From assembly GCA_947646735.1 (NCBI GenBank), contig CANTFK010000338.1:1-38750 (forward strand): a DNA stretch of 38,750 nt. Direction: 5' to 3'. This stretch comes from Peronospora farinosa. Its lineage: Eukaryota; Oomycota; Peronosporomycetes; Peronosporales; Peronosporaceae. Positions 13,201 to 27,693 of this stretch are shown in pieces. The notes beneath the pieces are model-generated. The model did not search any database, was not told the origin of the DNA, and saw only the letters and a list, made by a program, of their open reading frames with translations. How positions within the stretch are numbered: the stretch's first letter is position 1; every line of letters begins with the position of its first letter. Both the position numbers and the translations under genes were made by a program.

Positions 13201-16200
13201 GGGTGTGGACCACACACCACAGTCGCGATCCAGGAGGATCGATTCGAAACCTTGATCCAGAAAGAAGATCGCAAATCGTAACCAGCTGAAGATCGATACG
13301 CAACCTCGATACGCAACCTCGATCCAGAAACCGGATCGACAAAACTGGATCGACAAAACTGGATCGACAAACTGGATGACAAACTGGATCGACAAAACTG
13401 GATCGACAAAACTGGATCGACAAAACTGGATCGACAAAACTGGATCGACAAAACTGGATCGACAAAACCGGATCGACAAAACTGGATCGACACAGTGTTT
13501 GAAGTGGACCACATAGCAAGTCTGATTTATTTCCAAGAAGGCGACACGCGGCAGTAGATCCTGGGCTACCGATAGGCAAGATCATAGGTTCTGGGTATTT
13601 GATTGGTTAACATTAAACAGAGTTTGTTTTACTTCGAACTACGCACGCAGACTTCTCTTCCGGGTGGGAAAATTTTTGGCCCCCCGACGATCAAGAACTT
13701 CTGCCACCAGTACCTACAAGTAATATCCCTGGATTGTTTGGCCAGGGATTACAAGACCTCTCACAAACAAACTTCGCCTGCGATTGGACGCAGTATCACG
13801 TAAAGGACAAGGCACAAGATCGCGAGACGGCTCAAGTGGTCAGAAGGTCAAGTGTATCAAGTGGATCAAGTATCTACATTTTTGGACAAGGCGATCTCAA
13901 AAGAGATCAAGGCGACTCGTATAGAGCCCCCCAAGTAACCCTCGATCGCGTGAAGATTCCCGCGTGATCGAATCCCAACCAATCCCAACCACGGTCAAAT
14001 GTGGTGAAGCGATCGAATAATTTGAAAGGGATCGATCAAAGAAATGTCGTCGATCCACAATCCTGCGCTACGATTGGTCAATGAGGCATGCGAGATGGTT
14101 GGAAGAGGGAGTAACGTTTTTAAGAACACAGAAGAATATGGATCGAAAAAGGATTGGGTGTGGACCACACACCACAGTCGCGATCCAGGAGGATCGATTC
14201 GAAACCTTGATCCAGAAAGAAGATCGCAAATCGTAACCAGCTGAAGATCGATACGCAACCTCGATACGCAACCTCGATCCAGAAACCGGATCGACAAAAC
14301 CGGATCGACAAAACTGGATCGACAGAACTGGATCGACAAAACTGGATCGACAAAACTGGATCGACAAAACTGGATCGACAAAACTGGATCGACAAAACTG
14401 GATCGACAAAACTGGATCGACACAGTGTTTGAAGTGGACCACATAGCAAGTCTGATTTATTTCCAAGAAGGCGACACGCGGCAGTAGATCCTGGGCTACC
14501 GATAGGCAAGATCATAGGTTCTGGGTATTTGATTGGTTAACATTAAACAGAGTTTGTTTTACTTCGAACTACGCACGCAGACTTCTCTTCCGGGTGGGAA
14601 AATTTTTGGCCCCCCGACGATCAAGAACTTCTGCCACCAGTACCTACAAGTAATATCCCTGGATTGTTTGGCCAGGGATTACAAGACCTCTCACAAACAA
14701 AATTCTCCTGCGATTGGACGCAGTATCACGTAAAGGACAAGGCACAAGATCGCGAGACGGCTCAAGTGGTCAGAAGGTCAAGTGTATCAAGTGGATCAAG
14801 TATCTACATTTTTGGACAAGGCGATCTCAAAAGAGATCAAGGCGACTCGTATAGAGCCCCCCAAGTAACCCTCGATCGCGTGAAGATTCCCGCGTGATCG
14901 AATCCCAACCAATCCCAACCACGGTCAAGTGTGGTGAAGCGATCGAATAATTTGAAAGGGATCGATCAAAGAAATGTCGTCGATCCACAATCCTGCGCTA
15001 CGATTGGTCAATGAGGCATGCGAGATGGTTGGAAGAGGGAGTAACGTTTTTAAGAACACAGAAGAATATGGATCGAAAAAGGATTGGGTGTGGACCACAC
15101 ACCACAGTCGCGATCCAGGAGGATCGATTCGAAACCTTGATCCAGAAAGAAGATCGCAAATCGTAACCAGCTGAAGATCGATACGCAACCTCGATACGCA
15201 ACCTCGATCCAGAAACCATGACAAACGGATCGACAAAACTGGATCGACAAAACTGGATCGACAAAACTGGATCGACAAAACTGGATCGACAAAACTGGAT
15301 CGACAAAACTGGATCGACAAAACTGGATCGACAAAACTGGATCGACAAAACTGGATCGACAAAACTGGATCGACAAAACTGGATCGACAAAACTGGATCG
15401 ACAAAACTGGATCGACACAGTGTTTGAAGTGGACCACATAGCAAGTCTGATTTATTTCCAAGAAGGCGACACGCGGCAGTAGATCCTGGGCTACCGATAG
15501 GCAAGATCATAGGTTCTGGGTATTTGATTGGTTAACATTAAACAGAGTTTGTTTTACTTCGAACTACGCACGCAGACTTCTCTTCCGGGTGGGAAAATTT
15601 TTGGCCCCCCGACGATCAAGAACTTCTGCCACCAGTACCTACAAGTAATATCCCTGGATTGTTTGGCCAGGGATTACAAGACCTCTCACAAACAAAATTC
15701 TCCTGCGATTGGACGCAGTATCACGTAAAGGACAAGGCACAAGATCGCGAGACGGCTCAAGTGGTCAGAAGGTCAAGTGTATCAAGTGGATCAAGTATCT
15801 ACATTTTTGGACAAGGCGATCTCAAAAGAGATCAAGGCGACTCGTATAGAGCCCCCCAAGTAACCCTCGATCGCGTGAAGATTCCCGCGTGATCGAATCC
15901 CAACCAATCCCAACCACGGTCAAGTGTGGTGAAGCGATCGAATAATTTGAAAGGGATCGATCAAAGAAATGTCGTCGATCCACAATCCTGCGCTACGATT
16001 GGTCAATGAGGCATGCGAGATGGTTGGAAGAGGGAGTAACGTTTTTAAGAACACAGAAGAATATGGATCGAAAAAGGATTGGGTGTGGACCACACACCAC
16101 AGTCGCGATCCAGGAGGATCGATTCGAAACCTTGATCCAGAAAGAAGATCGCAAATCGTAACCAGCTGAAGATCGATACGCAACCTCGATACGCAACCTC

Positions 16201-18810
16201 GATCCAAAAACCGGATCGACAAAACTGGATCGACAAAACTGGATCGACAAAACTGGATCGACAAAACTGGATCGACAGAACTGGATCGAAGAACTGGATC
16301 GACAAAACTGGATCGACAAAACCGGATCGACAAAACTGGATCGACAAAACTGGATCGACAAAACTGGATCGACAAAACTGGATCGACACAGTGTTTGAAG
16401 TGGACCACATAGCAAGTCTGATTTATTTCCAAGAAGGCGACACGCGGCAGTAGATCCTGGGCTACCGATAGGCAAGATCATAGGTTCTGGGTATTTGATT
16501 GGTTAACATTAAACAGAGTTTCTTTTACTTCGAACTACGCACGCAGACTTCTCTTCCGGGTGGGAAAATTTTTGGCCCCCCGACGATCAAGAACTTCTGC
16601 CACCAGTACCTACAAGTAATATCCCTGGATTGTTTGGCCAGGGATTACAAGACCTCTCACAAACAAAATTCTCCTGCGATTGGACGCAGTATCACGTAAA
16701 GGACAAGGCACAAGATCGCGAGACGGCTCAAGTGGTCAGAAGGTCAAGTGTATCAAGTGGATCAAGTATCTACATTTTTGGACAAGGCGATCTCAAAAGA
16801 GATCAAGGCGACTCGTATAGAGCCCCCCAAGTAACCCTCGATCGCGTGAAGATTCCCGCGTGATCGAATCCCAACCAATCCCAACCACGGTCAAGTGTGG
16901 TGAAGCGATCGAATAATTTGAAAGGGATCGATCAAAGAAATGTCGTCGATCCACAATCCTGCGCTACGATTGGTCAATGAGGCATGCGAGATGGTTGGAA
17001 GAGGGAGTAACGTTTTTAAGAACACAGAAGAATATGGATCGAAAAAGGATTGGGTGTGGACCACACACCACAGTCGCGATCCAGGAGGATCGATTCGAAA
17101 CCTTGATCCAGAAAGAAGATCGCAAATCGTAACCAGCTGAAGATCGATACGCAACCTCGATACGCAACCTCGATCCAGAAACCGGATCGACAAAACTGGA
17201 TCGACAAAACTGGATCGACAGAACTGGATCGACAAAACTGGATCGACAAAACTGGATCGACAAAACTGGATCGACAAAACTGGATCGACAAAACAGGATC
17301 GACAAAACTGGATCGACACAGTGTTTGAAGTGGACCACATAGCAAGTCTGATTTATTTCCAAGAAGGCGACACGCGGCAGTAGATCCTGGGCTACCGATA
17401 GGCAAGATCATAGGTTCTGGGTATTTGATTGGTTAACATTAAACAGAGTTTGTTTTACTTCGAACTACGCACGCAGACTTCTCTTCCGGGTGGGAAAGTT
17501 TTTGGCCCCCCGACGATCAAGAACTTCTGCCACCAGTACCTACAAGTAATATCCCTGGATTGTTTGGCCAGGGATTACAAGACCTCTCACAAATAAAATT
17601 CTCCTGCGATTGGACGCAGTATCACGTAAAGGACAAGGCACAAGATCGCGAGACGGCTCAAGTGGTCAGAAGGTCAAGTGTATCAAGTGGATCAAGTATC
17701 TACATTTTTGGACAAGGCGATCTCAAAAGAGATCAAGGCGACTCGTATAGAGCCCCCCAAGTAACCCTCGATCGCGTGAAGATTCCCGCGTGATCGAATC
17801 CCAACCAATCCCAACCACGGTCAAAAGTGGTGAAGCGATCGAATAATTTGAAAGGGATCGATCAAAGAAATGTCGTCGATCCACAATCCTGCGCTACGAT
17901 TGGTCAATGAGGCATGCGAGATGGTTGGAAGAGGGAGTAACGTTTTTAAGAACACAGAAGAATATGGATCGAAAAAGGATTGGGTGTGGACCACACACCA
18001 CAGTCGCGATCCAGGAGGATCGATTCGAAACCTTGATCCAGAAAGAAGATCGCAAATCGTAACCAGCTGAAGATCGATACGCAACCTCGATACGCAACCT
18101 CGATCCAGAAACCGGATCGACAAAACTGGATCGACAGAACTGGATCGACAAAACTGGATCGACAAAACTGGATCGACAGAACTGGATCGACAGAACAGGA
18201 TCGACAAAACTGGATCGACAAAACCGGATCGACAAAACTGGATCGACAAAACTGGATCGACAAAACCGGATCGACAAAACTGGATCGACACAGTGTTTGA
18301 AGTGGACCACATAGCAAGTCTGATTTATTTCCAAGAAGGCGACACGCGGCAGTAGATCCTGGGCTACCGATAGGCAAGATCATAGGTTCTGGGTATTTGA
18401 TTGGTTAACATTAAACAGAGTTTCTTTTACTTCGAACTACGCACGCAGACTTCTCTTCCGGGTGGGAAAATTTTTGGCCCCCCGACGATCAAGAACTTCT
18501 GCCACCAGTACCTACAAGTAATATCCCTGGATTGTTTGGCCAGGGATTACAAGACCTCTCACAAACAAAATTCTCCTGCGATTGGACGCAGTATCACGTA
18601 AAGGACAAGGCACAAGATCGCGAGACGGCTCAAGTGGTCAGAAGGTCAAGTGTATCAAGTGGATCAAGTATCTACATTTTTGGACAAGGCGATCTCAAAA
18701 GAGATCAAGGCGACTCGTATAGAGCCCCCCAAGTAACCCTCGATCGCGTGAAGATTCCCGCGTGATCGAATCCCAACCAATCCCAACCACGGTCAAGTGT
18801 GGTGAAGCGA
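7209..18810. repeat. Homogenised sub-block of 12 units (units 8-19) sharing a C variant
   Basis: At the position after the AAATTTTTGG tract, units 8 to 19 carry GGCCCCCCG (for example 7846, 12721, 18476). Units 1 to 7 and units 20 to 30 carry GGCCTCCCG. The variant is perfectly contiguous over 12 units with one switch on each side. Within this block a second variant, GTTTGTTTT in place of GTTTCTTTT, marks only units 14, 15, 16 and 18 (13625, 14555, 15550, 17450), so it is partly contiguous. Confidence 0.85.
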
Positions 18811-21800
18811 TCGAATAATTTGAAAGGGATCGATCAAAGAAATGTCGTCGATCCACAATCCTGCGCTACGATTGGTCAATGAGGCATGCGAGATGGTTGG
18901 AAGAGGGAGTAACGTTTTTAAGAACACAGAAGAATATGGATCGAAAAAGGATTGGGTCTGGACCACACACCACAGTCGCGATCCAGGAGGATCGATTCGA
19001 AACCTCGATCCAGAAAGAAGATCGCAAATCGTAACCAGCTGAAGATCGATACGCAACCTCGATACGCAACCTCGATCCAGAAACCGGATCGACAAAACTG
19101 GATCGACAGAACTGGATCGACAAAACTGGATCGACAAAACTGGATCGACAGAACTGGATCGACAGAACTGGATCGACAAAACTGGATCGACAAAACCGGA
19201 TCGACAAAACTGGATCGACAAAAATGGATCGACAAAACCGGATCGACAAAACTGGATCGACACAGTGTTTGAAGTGGACCACATAGCAAGTCTGATTCAT
19301 TTCCAAGAAGGCGACACGCGGCAGTAGATCCTGGGCTACCGATAGGCAAGATCATAGGTTCTGGGTATTTGATTGGTTAACATTAAACAGAGTTTCTTTT
19401 ACTTCGAACTACGCACGCAGACTTCTCTTCCGGGTGGGAAAATTTTTGGCCTCCCGACGATCAAGAACTTCTGCCACCAGTACCTACAAGTAATATCCCT
19501 GGATTGTTTGGCCAGGGATTACAAGACCTCTCACAAACAAAATTCTCCTGCGATTGGACGCAGTATCACGTAAAGGACAAGGCACAAGATCGCGAGACGG
19601 CTCAAGTGGTCAGAAGGTCAAGTGTATCAAGTGGATCAAGTATCTACATTTTTGGACAAGGCGATCTCAAAAGAGATCAAGGCGACTCGTATAGAGCCCC
19701 CCAAGTAACCCTCGATCGCGTGAAGATTCCCGCGTGATCGAATCCCAACCAATCCCAACCACGGTCAAAAGTGGTGAAGCGATCGAATAATTTGAAAGGG
19801 ATCGATCAAAGAAATGTCGTCGATCCACAATCCTGCGCTACGATTGGTCAATGAGGCATGCGAGATGGTTGGAAGAGGGAGTAACGTTTTTAAGAACACA
19901 GAAGAATATGGATCGAAAAAGGATTGGGTGTGGACCACACACCACAGTCGCGATCCAGGAGGATCGATTCGAAACCTTGATCCAGAAAGAAGATCGCAAA
20001 TCGTAACCAGCTGAAGATCGATACGCAACCTCGATACGCAACCTCGATACGCAACCTCGATCCAGAAACCGGATCGACAAAACTGGATCGACAAAACTGG
20101 ATCGACAGAACTGGATCGACAAAACTGGATCGACAAAACTGGATCGACAAAACTGGATCGACAAAACTGGATCGACAAAACCGGATCGACAAAACTGGAT
20201 CGACAAAACTGGATCGACAAAACTGGATCGACACAGTGTTTGAAGTGGACCACATAGCAAGTCTGATTCATTTCCAAGAAGGCGACACGCGGCAGTAGAT
20301 CCTGGGCTACCGATAGGCAAGATCATAGGTTCTGGGTATTTGATTGGTTAACATTAAACAGAGTTTCTTTTACTTCGAACTACGCACGCAGACTTCTCTT
20401 CCGGGTGGGAAAATTTTTGGCCTCCCGACGATCAAGAACTTCTGCCACCAGTACCTACAAGTAATATCCCTGGATTGTTTGGCCAGGGATTACAAGACCT
20501 CTCACAAACAAACTTCGCCTGCGATTGGACGCAGTATCACGTAAAGGACAAGGCACAAGATCGCGAGACGGCTCAAGTGGTCAGAAGGTCAAGTGTATCA
20601 AGTGGATCAAGTATCTACATTTTTGGACAAGGCGATCTCAAAAGAGATCAAGGCGACTCGTATAGAGCCCCCCAAGTAACCCTCGATCGCGTGAAGATTC
20701 CCGCGTGATCGAATCCCAACCAATCCCAACCACGGTCAAGTGTGGTGAAGCGATCGAATAATTTGAAAGGGATCGATCAAAGAAATGTCGTCGATCCACA
20801 ATCCTGCGCTACGATTGGTCAATGAGGCATGCGAGATGGTTGGAAGAGGGAGTAACGTTTTTAAGAACACAGAAGAATATGGATCGAAAAAGGATTGGGT
20901 CTGGACCACACACCACAGTCGCGATCCAGGAGGATCGGATCGAAACCTTGATCCAGAAAGAAGATCGCAAATCGTAACCAGCTGAAGATCGATACGCAAC
21001 CTCGATACGCAACCTCGATCCAGAAACCGGATCGACAAAACGGATCGACAGAACTGGATCGACAAAACTGGATCGACAGAACAGGATCGACAGAACAGGA
21101 TCGACAAAACTGGATCGACAAAACTGGATCGACAAAACTGGATCGACAAAACTGGATCGACAAAACTGGATCGACAAAACTGGATCGACACAGTGTTTGA
21201 AGTGGACCACATAGCAAGTCTGATTTATTTCCAAGAAGGCGACACGCGGCAGTAGATCCTGGGCTACCGATAGGCAAGATCATAGGTTCTGGGTATTTGA
21301 TTGGTTAACATTAAACAGAGTTTCTTTTACTTCGAACTACGCACGCAGACTTCTCTTCCGGGTGGGAAAATTTTTGGCCTCCCGACGATCAAGAACTTCT
21401 GCCACCAGTACCTACAAGTAATATCCCTGGATTGTTTGGCCAGGGATTACAAGACCTCTCACAAACAAAATTCTCCTGCGATTGGACGCAGTATCACGTA
21501 AAGGACAAGGCACAAGATCGCGAGACGGCTCAAGTGGTCAGAAGGTCAAGTGTATCAAGTGGATCAAGTATCTACATTTTTGGACAAGGCGATCTCAAAA
21601 GAGATCAAGGCGACTCGTATAGAGCCCCCCAAGTAACCCTCGATCGCGTGAAGATTCCCGCGTGATCGAATCCCAACCAATCCCAACCACGGTCAAAAGT
21701 GGTGAAGCGATCGAATAATTTGAAAGGGATCGATCAAAGAAATGTCGTCGATCCACAATCCTGCGCTACGATTGGTCAATGAGGCATGCGAGATGGTTGG

Positions 21801-22668
21801 AAGAGGGAGTAACGTTTTTAAGAACACAGAAGAATATGGATCGAAAAAGGATTGGGTCTGGACCACACACCACAGTCGCGATCCAGGAGGATCGATTCGA
21901 AACCTTGATCCAGAAAGAAGATCGCAAATCGTAACCAGCTGAAGATCGATACGCAACCTCGATACGCAACCTCGATCCAGAAACCGGATCGACAAAACCG
22001 GATCGACAAAACTGGATCGACAGAACTGGATCGACAAAACTGGATCGACAAAACTGGATCGACAAAACTGGATCGACAAAACTGGATCGACAAAACTGGA
22101 TCGACAAAACTGGATCGACAAAACTGGATCGACAAAACTGGATCGACACAGTGTTTGAAGTGGACCACATAGCAAGTCTGATTTATTTCCAAGAAGGCGA
22201 CACGCGGCAGTAGATCCTGGGCTACCGATAGGCAAGATCATAGGTTCTGGGTATTTGATTGGTTAACATTAAACAGAGTTTCTTTTACTTCGAACTACGC
22301 ACGCAGACTTCTCTTCCGGGTGGGAAAATTTTTGGCCTCCCGACGATCAAGAACTTCTGCCACCAGTACCTACAAGTAATATCCCTGGATTGTTTGGCCA
22401 GGGATTACAAGACCTCTCACAAACAAAATTCTCCTGCGATTGGACGCAGTATCACGTAAAGGACAAGGCACAAGATCGCGAGACGGCTCAAGTGGTCAGA
22501 AGGTCAAGTGTATCAAGTGGATCAAGTATCTACATTTTTGGACAAGGCGATCTCAAAAGAGATCAAGGCGACTCGTATAGAGCCCCCCAAGTAACCCTCG
22601 ATCGCGTGAAGATTCCCGCGTGATCGAATCCCAACCAATCCCAACCACGGTCAAAAGTGGTGAAGCGA

Positions 22669-24584
22669 TCGAATAATTTGAAAGGGATCGATCAAAGAAA
22701 TGTCGTCGATCCACAATCCTGCACTACGATTGGTCAATGAGGCATGCGAGATGGTTGGAAGAGGGAGTAACGTTTTTAAGAACACAGAAGAATATGGATC
22801 GAAAAAGGATTGGGTGTGGACCACACACCACAGTCGCGATCCAGGAGGATCGATTCGAAACCTTGATCCAGAAAGAAGATCGCAAATCGTAACCAGCTGA
22901 AGATCGATACGCAACCTCGATACGCAACCTCGATCCAGAAACCGGATCGACAAAACCGGATCGACAAAACTGGATCGACAGAACTGGATCGACAAAACTG
23001 GATCGACAAAACTGGATCGACAAAACTGGATCGACAAAACTGGATCGACAAAACCGGATCGACAAAACTGGATCGACAAAACTGGATCGACAAAACTGGA
23101 TTGACACAGTGTTTGAAGTGGACCACATAGCAAGTCTGATTCATTTACAAGAAGGCGACACGCGGCAGTAGATACTGGGCTACCGATAGGCAAGATCATA
23201 GGTTCTGGGTATTTGATTGGTTAACATTAAACAGAGCTTCTTTTACTTCGAACTACGCACGCAGACTTCTCTTCCGGGTGGGAAAATTTTTGGCCTCCCG
23301 ACGATCAAGAACTTCTGCCACCAGTACCTACAAGTAATATCCCTGGATTGTTTGGCCAGGGATTACAAGACCTCTCACAAACAAAATTCTCCTGCGATTG
23401 GACGCAGTATCACGTAAAGGACAAGGCACAAGATCGCGAGACGGCTCAAGTGGTCAGAAGGTCAAGTGTATCAAGTGGATCAAGTATCTACATTTTTGGA
23501 CAAGGCGATCTCAAAAGAGATCAAGGCGACTCGTATAGAGCCCCCCAAGTAACCCTCGATCGCGTGAAGATTCCCGCGTGATCGAATCCCAACCAATCCC
23601 AACCACGGTCAAAAGTGGTGAAGCGATCGAATAATTTGAAAGGGATCGATCAAAGAAATGTCGTCGATCCACAATCCTGCACTACGATTGGTCAATGAGG
23701 CATGCGAGATGGTTGGAAGAGGGAGTAACGTTTTTAAGAACACAGAAGAATATGGATCGAAAAAGGATTGGGTGTGGACCACACACCACAGTCGCGATCC
23801 AGGAGGATCGATTCGAAACCTTGATCCAGAAAGAAGATCGCAAATCGTAACCAGCTGAAGATCGATACGCAACCTCGATACGCAACCTCGATCCAGAAAC
23901 CGGATCGACAAAACTGGATCGACAAAACTGGATCGACAGAACTGGATCGACAAAACTGGATCGACAAAACTGGATCGACAAAACTGGATCGACAAAACTG
24001 GATCGACAAAACCGGATCGACAAAACTGGATCGACAAAACTGGATCGACAAAACTGGATTGACACAGTGTTTGAAGTGGACCACATAGCAAGTCTGATTC
24101 ATTTACAAGAAGGCGACACGCGGCAGTAGATCCTGGGCTACCGATAGGCAAGATCATAGGTTCTGGGTATTTGATTGGTTAACATTAAACAGAGCTTCTT
24201 TTACTTCGAACTACGCACGCAGACTTCTCTTCCGGGTGGGAAAATTTTTGGCCTCCCGACGATCAAGAACTTCTGCCACCAGTACCTACAAGTAATATCC
24301 CTGGATTGTTTGGCCAGGGATTACAAGACCTCTCACAAACAAAATTCTCCTGCGATTGGACGCAGTATCACGTAAAGGACAAGGCACAAGATCGCGAGAC
24401 GGCTCAAGTGGTCAGAAGGTCAAGTGTATCAAGTGGATCAAGTATCTACATTTTTGGACAAGGCGATCTCAAAAGAGATCAAGGCGACTCGTATAGAGCC
24501 CCCCAAGTAACCCTCGATCGCGTGAAGATTCCCGCGTGATCGAATCCCAACCAATCCCAACCACGGTCAAAAGTGGTGAAGCGA
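22669..24584. repeat. Pair of near-identical 958-bp units (units 24-25)
   Basis: Both units share CTGCACTACG near the head, GGATTGACACAG at the end of the minisatellite, CATTTACAAG and GAGCTTCTTTTAC. They differ by a few bases, such as an extra CC-type repeat in unit 24 and GATACTGGG against GATCCTGGG. Their shared variants recur in part in units 26, 27 and 28. Confidence 0.8.
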
Positions 24585-27500
24585 TCGAATAATTTGAAAG
24601 GGATCGATCAAAGAAATGTCGTCGATCCACAATCCTGCACTACGATTGGTCAATGAGGCATGCGAGATGGTTGGAAGAGGGAGTAACGTTTTTAAGAACA
24701 CAGAAGAATATGGATCGAAAAAGGATTGGGTGTGGACCACACACCACAGTCGCGATCCAGGAGGATCGATTCGAAACCTTGATCCAGAAAGAAGATCGCA
24801 AATCGTAACCAGCTGAAGATCGATACGCAACCTCGATACGCAACCTCGATCCAGAAACCGGATCGACAAAACTGGATCGACAAAACTGGATCGACAGAAC
24901 TGGATCGACAAAACTGGATCGACAAAACTGGATCGACAAAACTGGATCGACAAAACTGGATCGACAAAACTGGATCGACAAAACTGGATCGACAGAACTG
25001 GATCGACAAAACTGGATCGACAAAACTGGATCGACAAAACTGGATCGACAAAACTGGATCGACAAAACCGGATCGACAAAACTGGATCGACAAAATGGAT
25101 CGACAAAACTGGATCGACACAGTGTTTGAAGTGGACCACATAGCAAGTCTGATTTATTTCCAAGAAGGCGACACGCGGCAGTAGATCCTGGGCTACCGAT
25201 AGGCAAGATCATAGGTTCTGGGTATTTGATTGGTTAACATTAAACAGAGTTTCTTTTACTTCGAACTACGCACGCAGACTTCTCTTCCGGGTGGAAAATT
25301 TTTTGGCCTCCCGACGATCAAGAACTTCTGCCACCAGTACCTACAAGTAATATCCCTGGATTGTTTGGCCAGGGATTACAAGACCTCTCACAAACAAAAT
25401 TCTCCTGCGATTGGACGCAGTATCACGTAAAGGACAAGGCACAAGATCGCGAGACGGCTCAAGTGGTCAGAAGGTCAAGTGTATCAAGTGGATCAAGTAT
25501 CTACATTTTTGGACAAGGCGATCTCAAAAGAGATCAAGGCGACTCGTATAGAGCCCCCCAAGTAACCCTCGATCGCGTGAAGATTCCCGCGTGATCGAAT
25601 CCCAACCAATCCCAACCACGGTCAAAAGTGGTGAAGCGATCGAATAATTTGAAAGGGATCGATCAAAGAAATGTCGTCGATCCACAATCCTGCGCTACGA
25701 TTGGTCAATGAGGCATGCGAGATGGTTGGAAGAGGGAGTAACGTTTTTAAGAACACAGAAGAATATGGATCGAAAAAGGATTGGGTGTGGACCACACACC
25801 ACAGTCGCGATCCAGGAGGATCGATTCGAAACCTTGATCCAGAAAGAAGATCGCAAATCGTAACCAGCTGAAGATCGATACGCAACCTCGATACGCAACC
25901 TCGATCCAGAAACCGGATCGACAAAACTGGATCGACAAAACTGGATCGACAGAACTGGATCGACAAAACTGGATCGACAAAACTGGATCGACAAAACTGG
26001 ATCGACAAAACTGGATCGACAAAACTGGATCGACAAAACTGGATCGACAAAACTGGATCGACAAAACTGGATCGACAAAACTGGATCGACAAAACTGGAT
26101 TGACACAGTGTTTGAAGTGGACCACATAGCAAGTCTGATTCATTTCCAAGAAGGCGACACGCGGCAGTAGATCCTGGGCTACCGATAGGCAAGATCATAG
26201 GTTCTGGGTATTTGATTGGTTAACATTAAACAGAGCTTCTTTTACTTCGAACTACGCACGCAGACTTCTCTTCCGGGTGGGAAAATTTTTGGCCTCCCGA
26301 CGATCAAGAACTTCTGCCACCAGTACCTACAAGTAATATCCCTGGATTGTTTGGCCAGGGATTACAAGACCTCTCACAAACAAAATTCTCCTGCGATTGG
26401 ACGCAGTATCACGTAAAGGACAAGGCACAAGATCGCGAGACGGCTCAAGTGGTCAGAAGGTCAAGTGTATCAAGTGGATCAAGTATCTACATTTTTGGAC
26501 AAGGCGATCTCAAAAGAGATCAAGGCGACTCGTATAGAGCCCCCCAAGTAACCCTCGATCGCGTGAAGATTCCCGCGTGATCGAATCCCAACCAATCCCA
26601 ACCACGGTCAAAAGTGGTGAAGCGATCGAATAATTTGAAAGGGATCGATCAAAGAAATGTCGTCGATCCACAATCCTGCACTACGATTGGTCAATGAGGC
26701 ATGCGAGATGGTTGGAAGAGGGAGTAACGTTTTTAAGAACACAGAAGAATATGGATCGAAAAAGGATTGGGTGTGGACCACACACCACAGTCGCGATCCA
26801 GGAGGATCGATTCGAAACCTTGATCCAGAAAGAAGATCGCAAATCGTAACCAGCTGAAGATCGATACGCAACCTCGATACGCAACCTCGATCCAGAAACC
26901 GGATCGACAAAACTGGATCGACAAAACTGGATCGACAGAACTGGATCGACAAAACTGGATCGACAAAACTGGATCGACAGAACTGGATCGACAAAACTGG
27001 ATCGACAAAACTGGATCGACAAAACTGGATCGACAAAACTGGAACGACAAAACTGGATCGACAAAACTGGATCGACAAAACTGGATCGACAAAACTGGAT
27101 CGACAAAACTGGATCGACAAAACCGGATCGACAAAACTGGATCGACAAAATGGATCGACAAAACTGGATCGACACAGTGTTTGAAGTGGACCACATAGCA
27201 AGTCTGATTTATTTCCAAGAAGGCGACACGCGGCAGTAGATCCTGGGCTACCGATAGGCAAGATCATAGGTTCTGGGTATTTGATTGGTTAACATTAAAC
27301 AGAGTTTCTTTTACTTCGAACTACGCACGCAGACTTCTCTTCCGGGTGGAAAATTTTTGGCCTCCCGACGATCAAGAACTTCTGCCACCAGTACCTACAA
27401 GTAATATCCCTGGATTGTTTGGCCAGGGATTACAAGACCTCTCACAAACAAAATTCTCCTGCGATTGGACGCAGTATCACGTAAAGGACAAGGCACAAGA

Positions 27501-27693
27501 TCGCGAGACGGCTCAAGTGGTCAGAAGGTCAAGTGTATCAAGTGGATCAAGTATATACATTTTTGGACAAGGCGATCTCAAAAGAGATCAAGGCGACTCG
27601 TATAGAGCCCCCCAAGAAACCCTCGATCGCGTGAAGATTCCCGCGTGATCGAATCCCAACCAATCCCAACCACGGTCAAAAGTGGTGAAGCGA

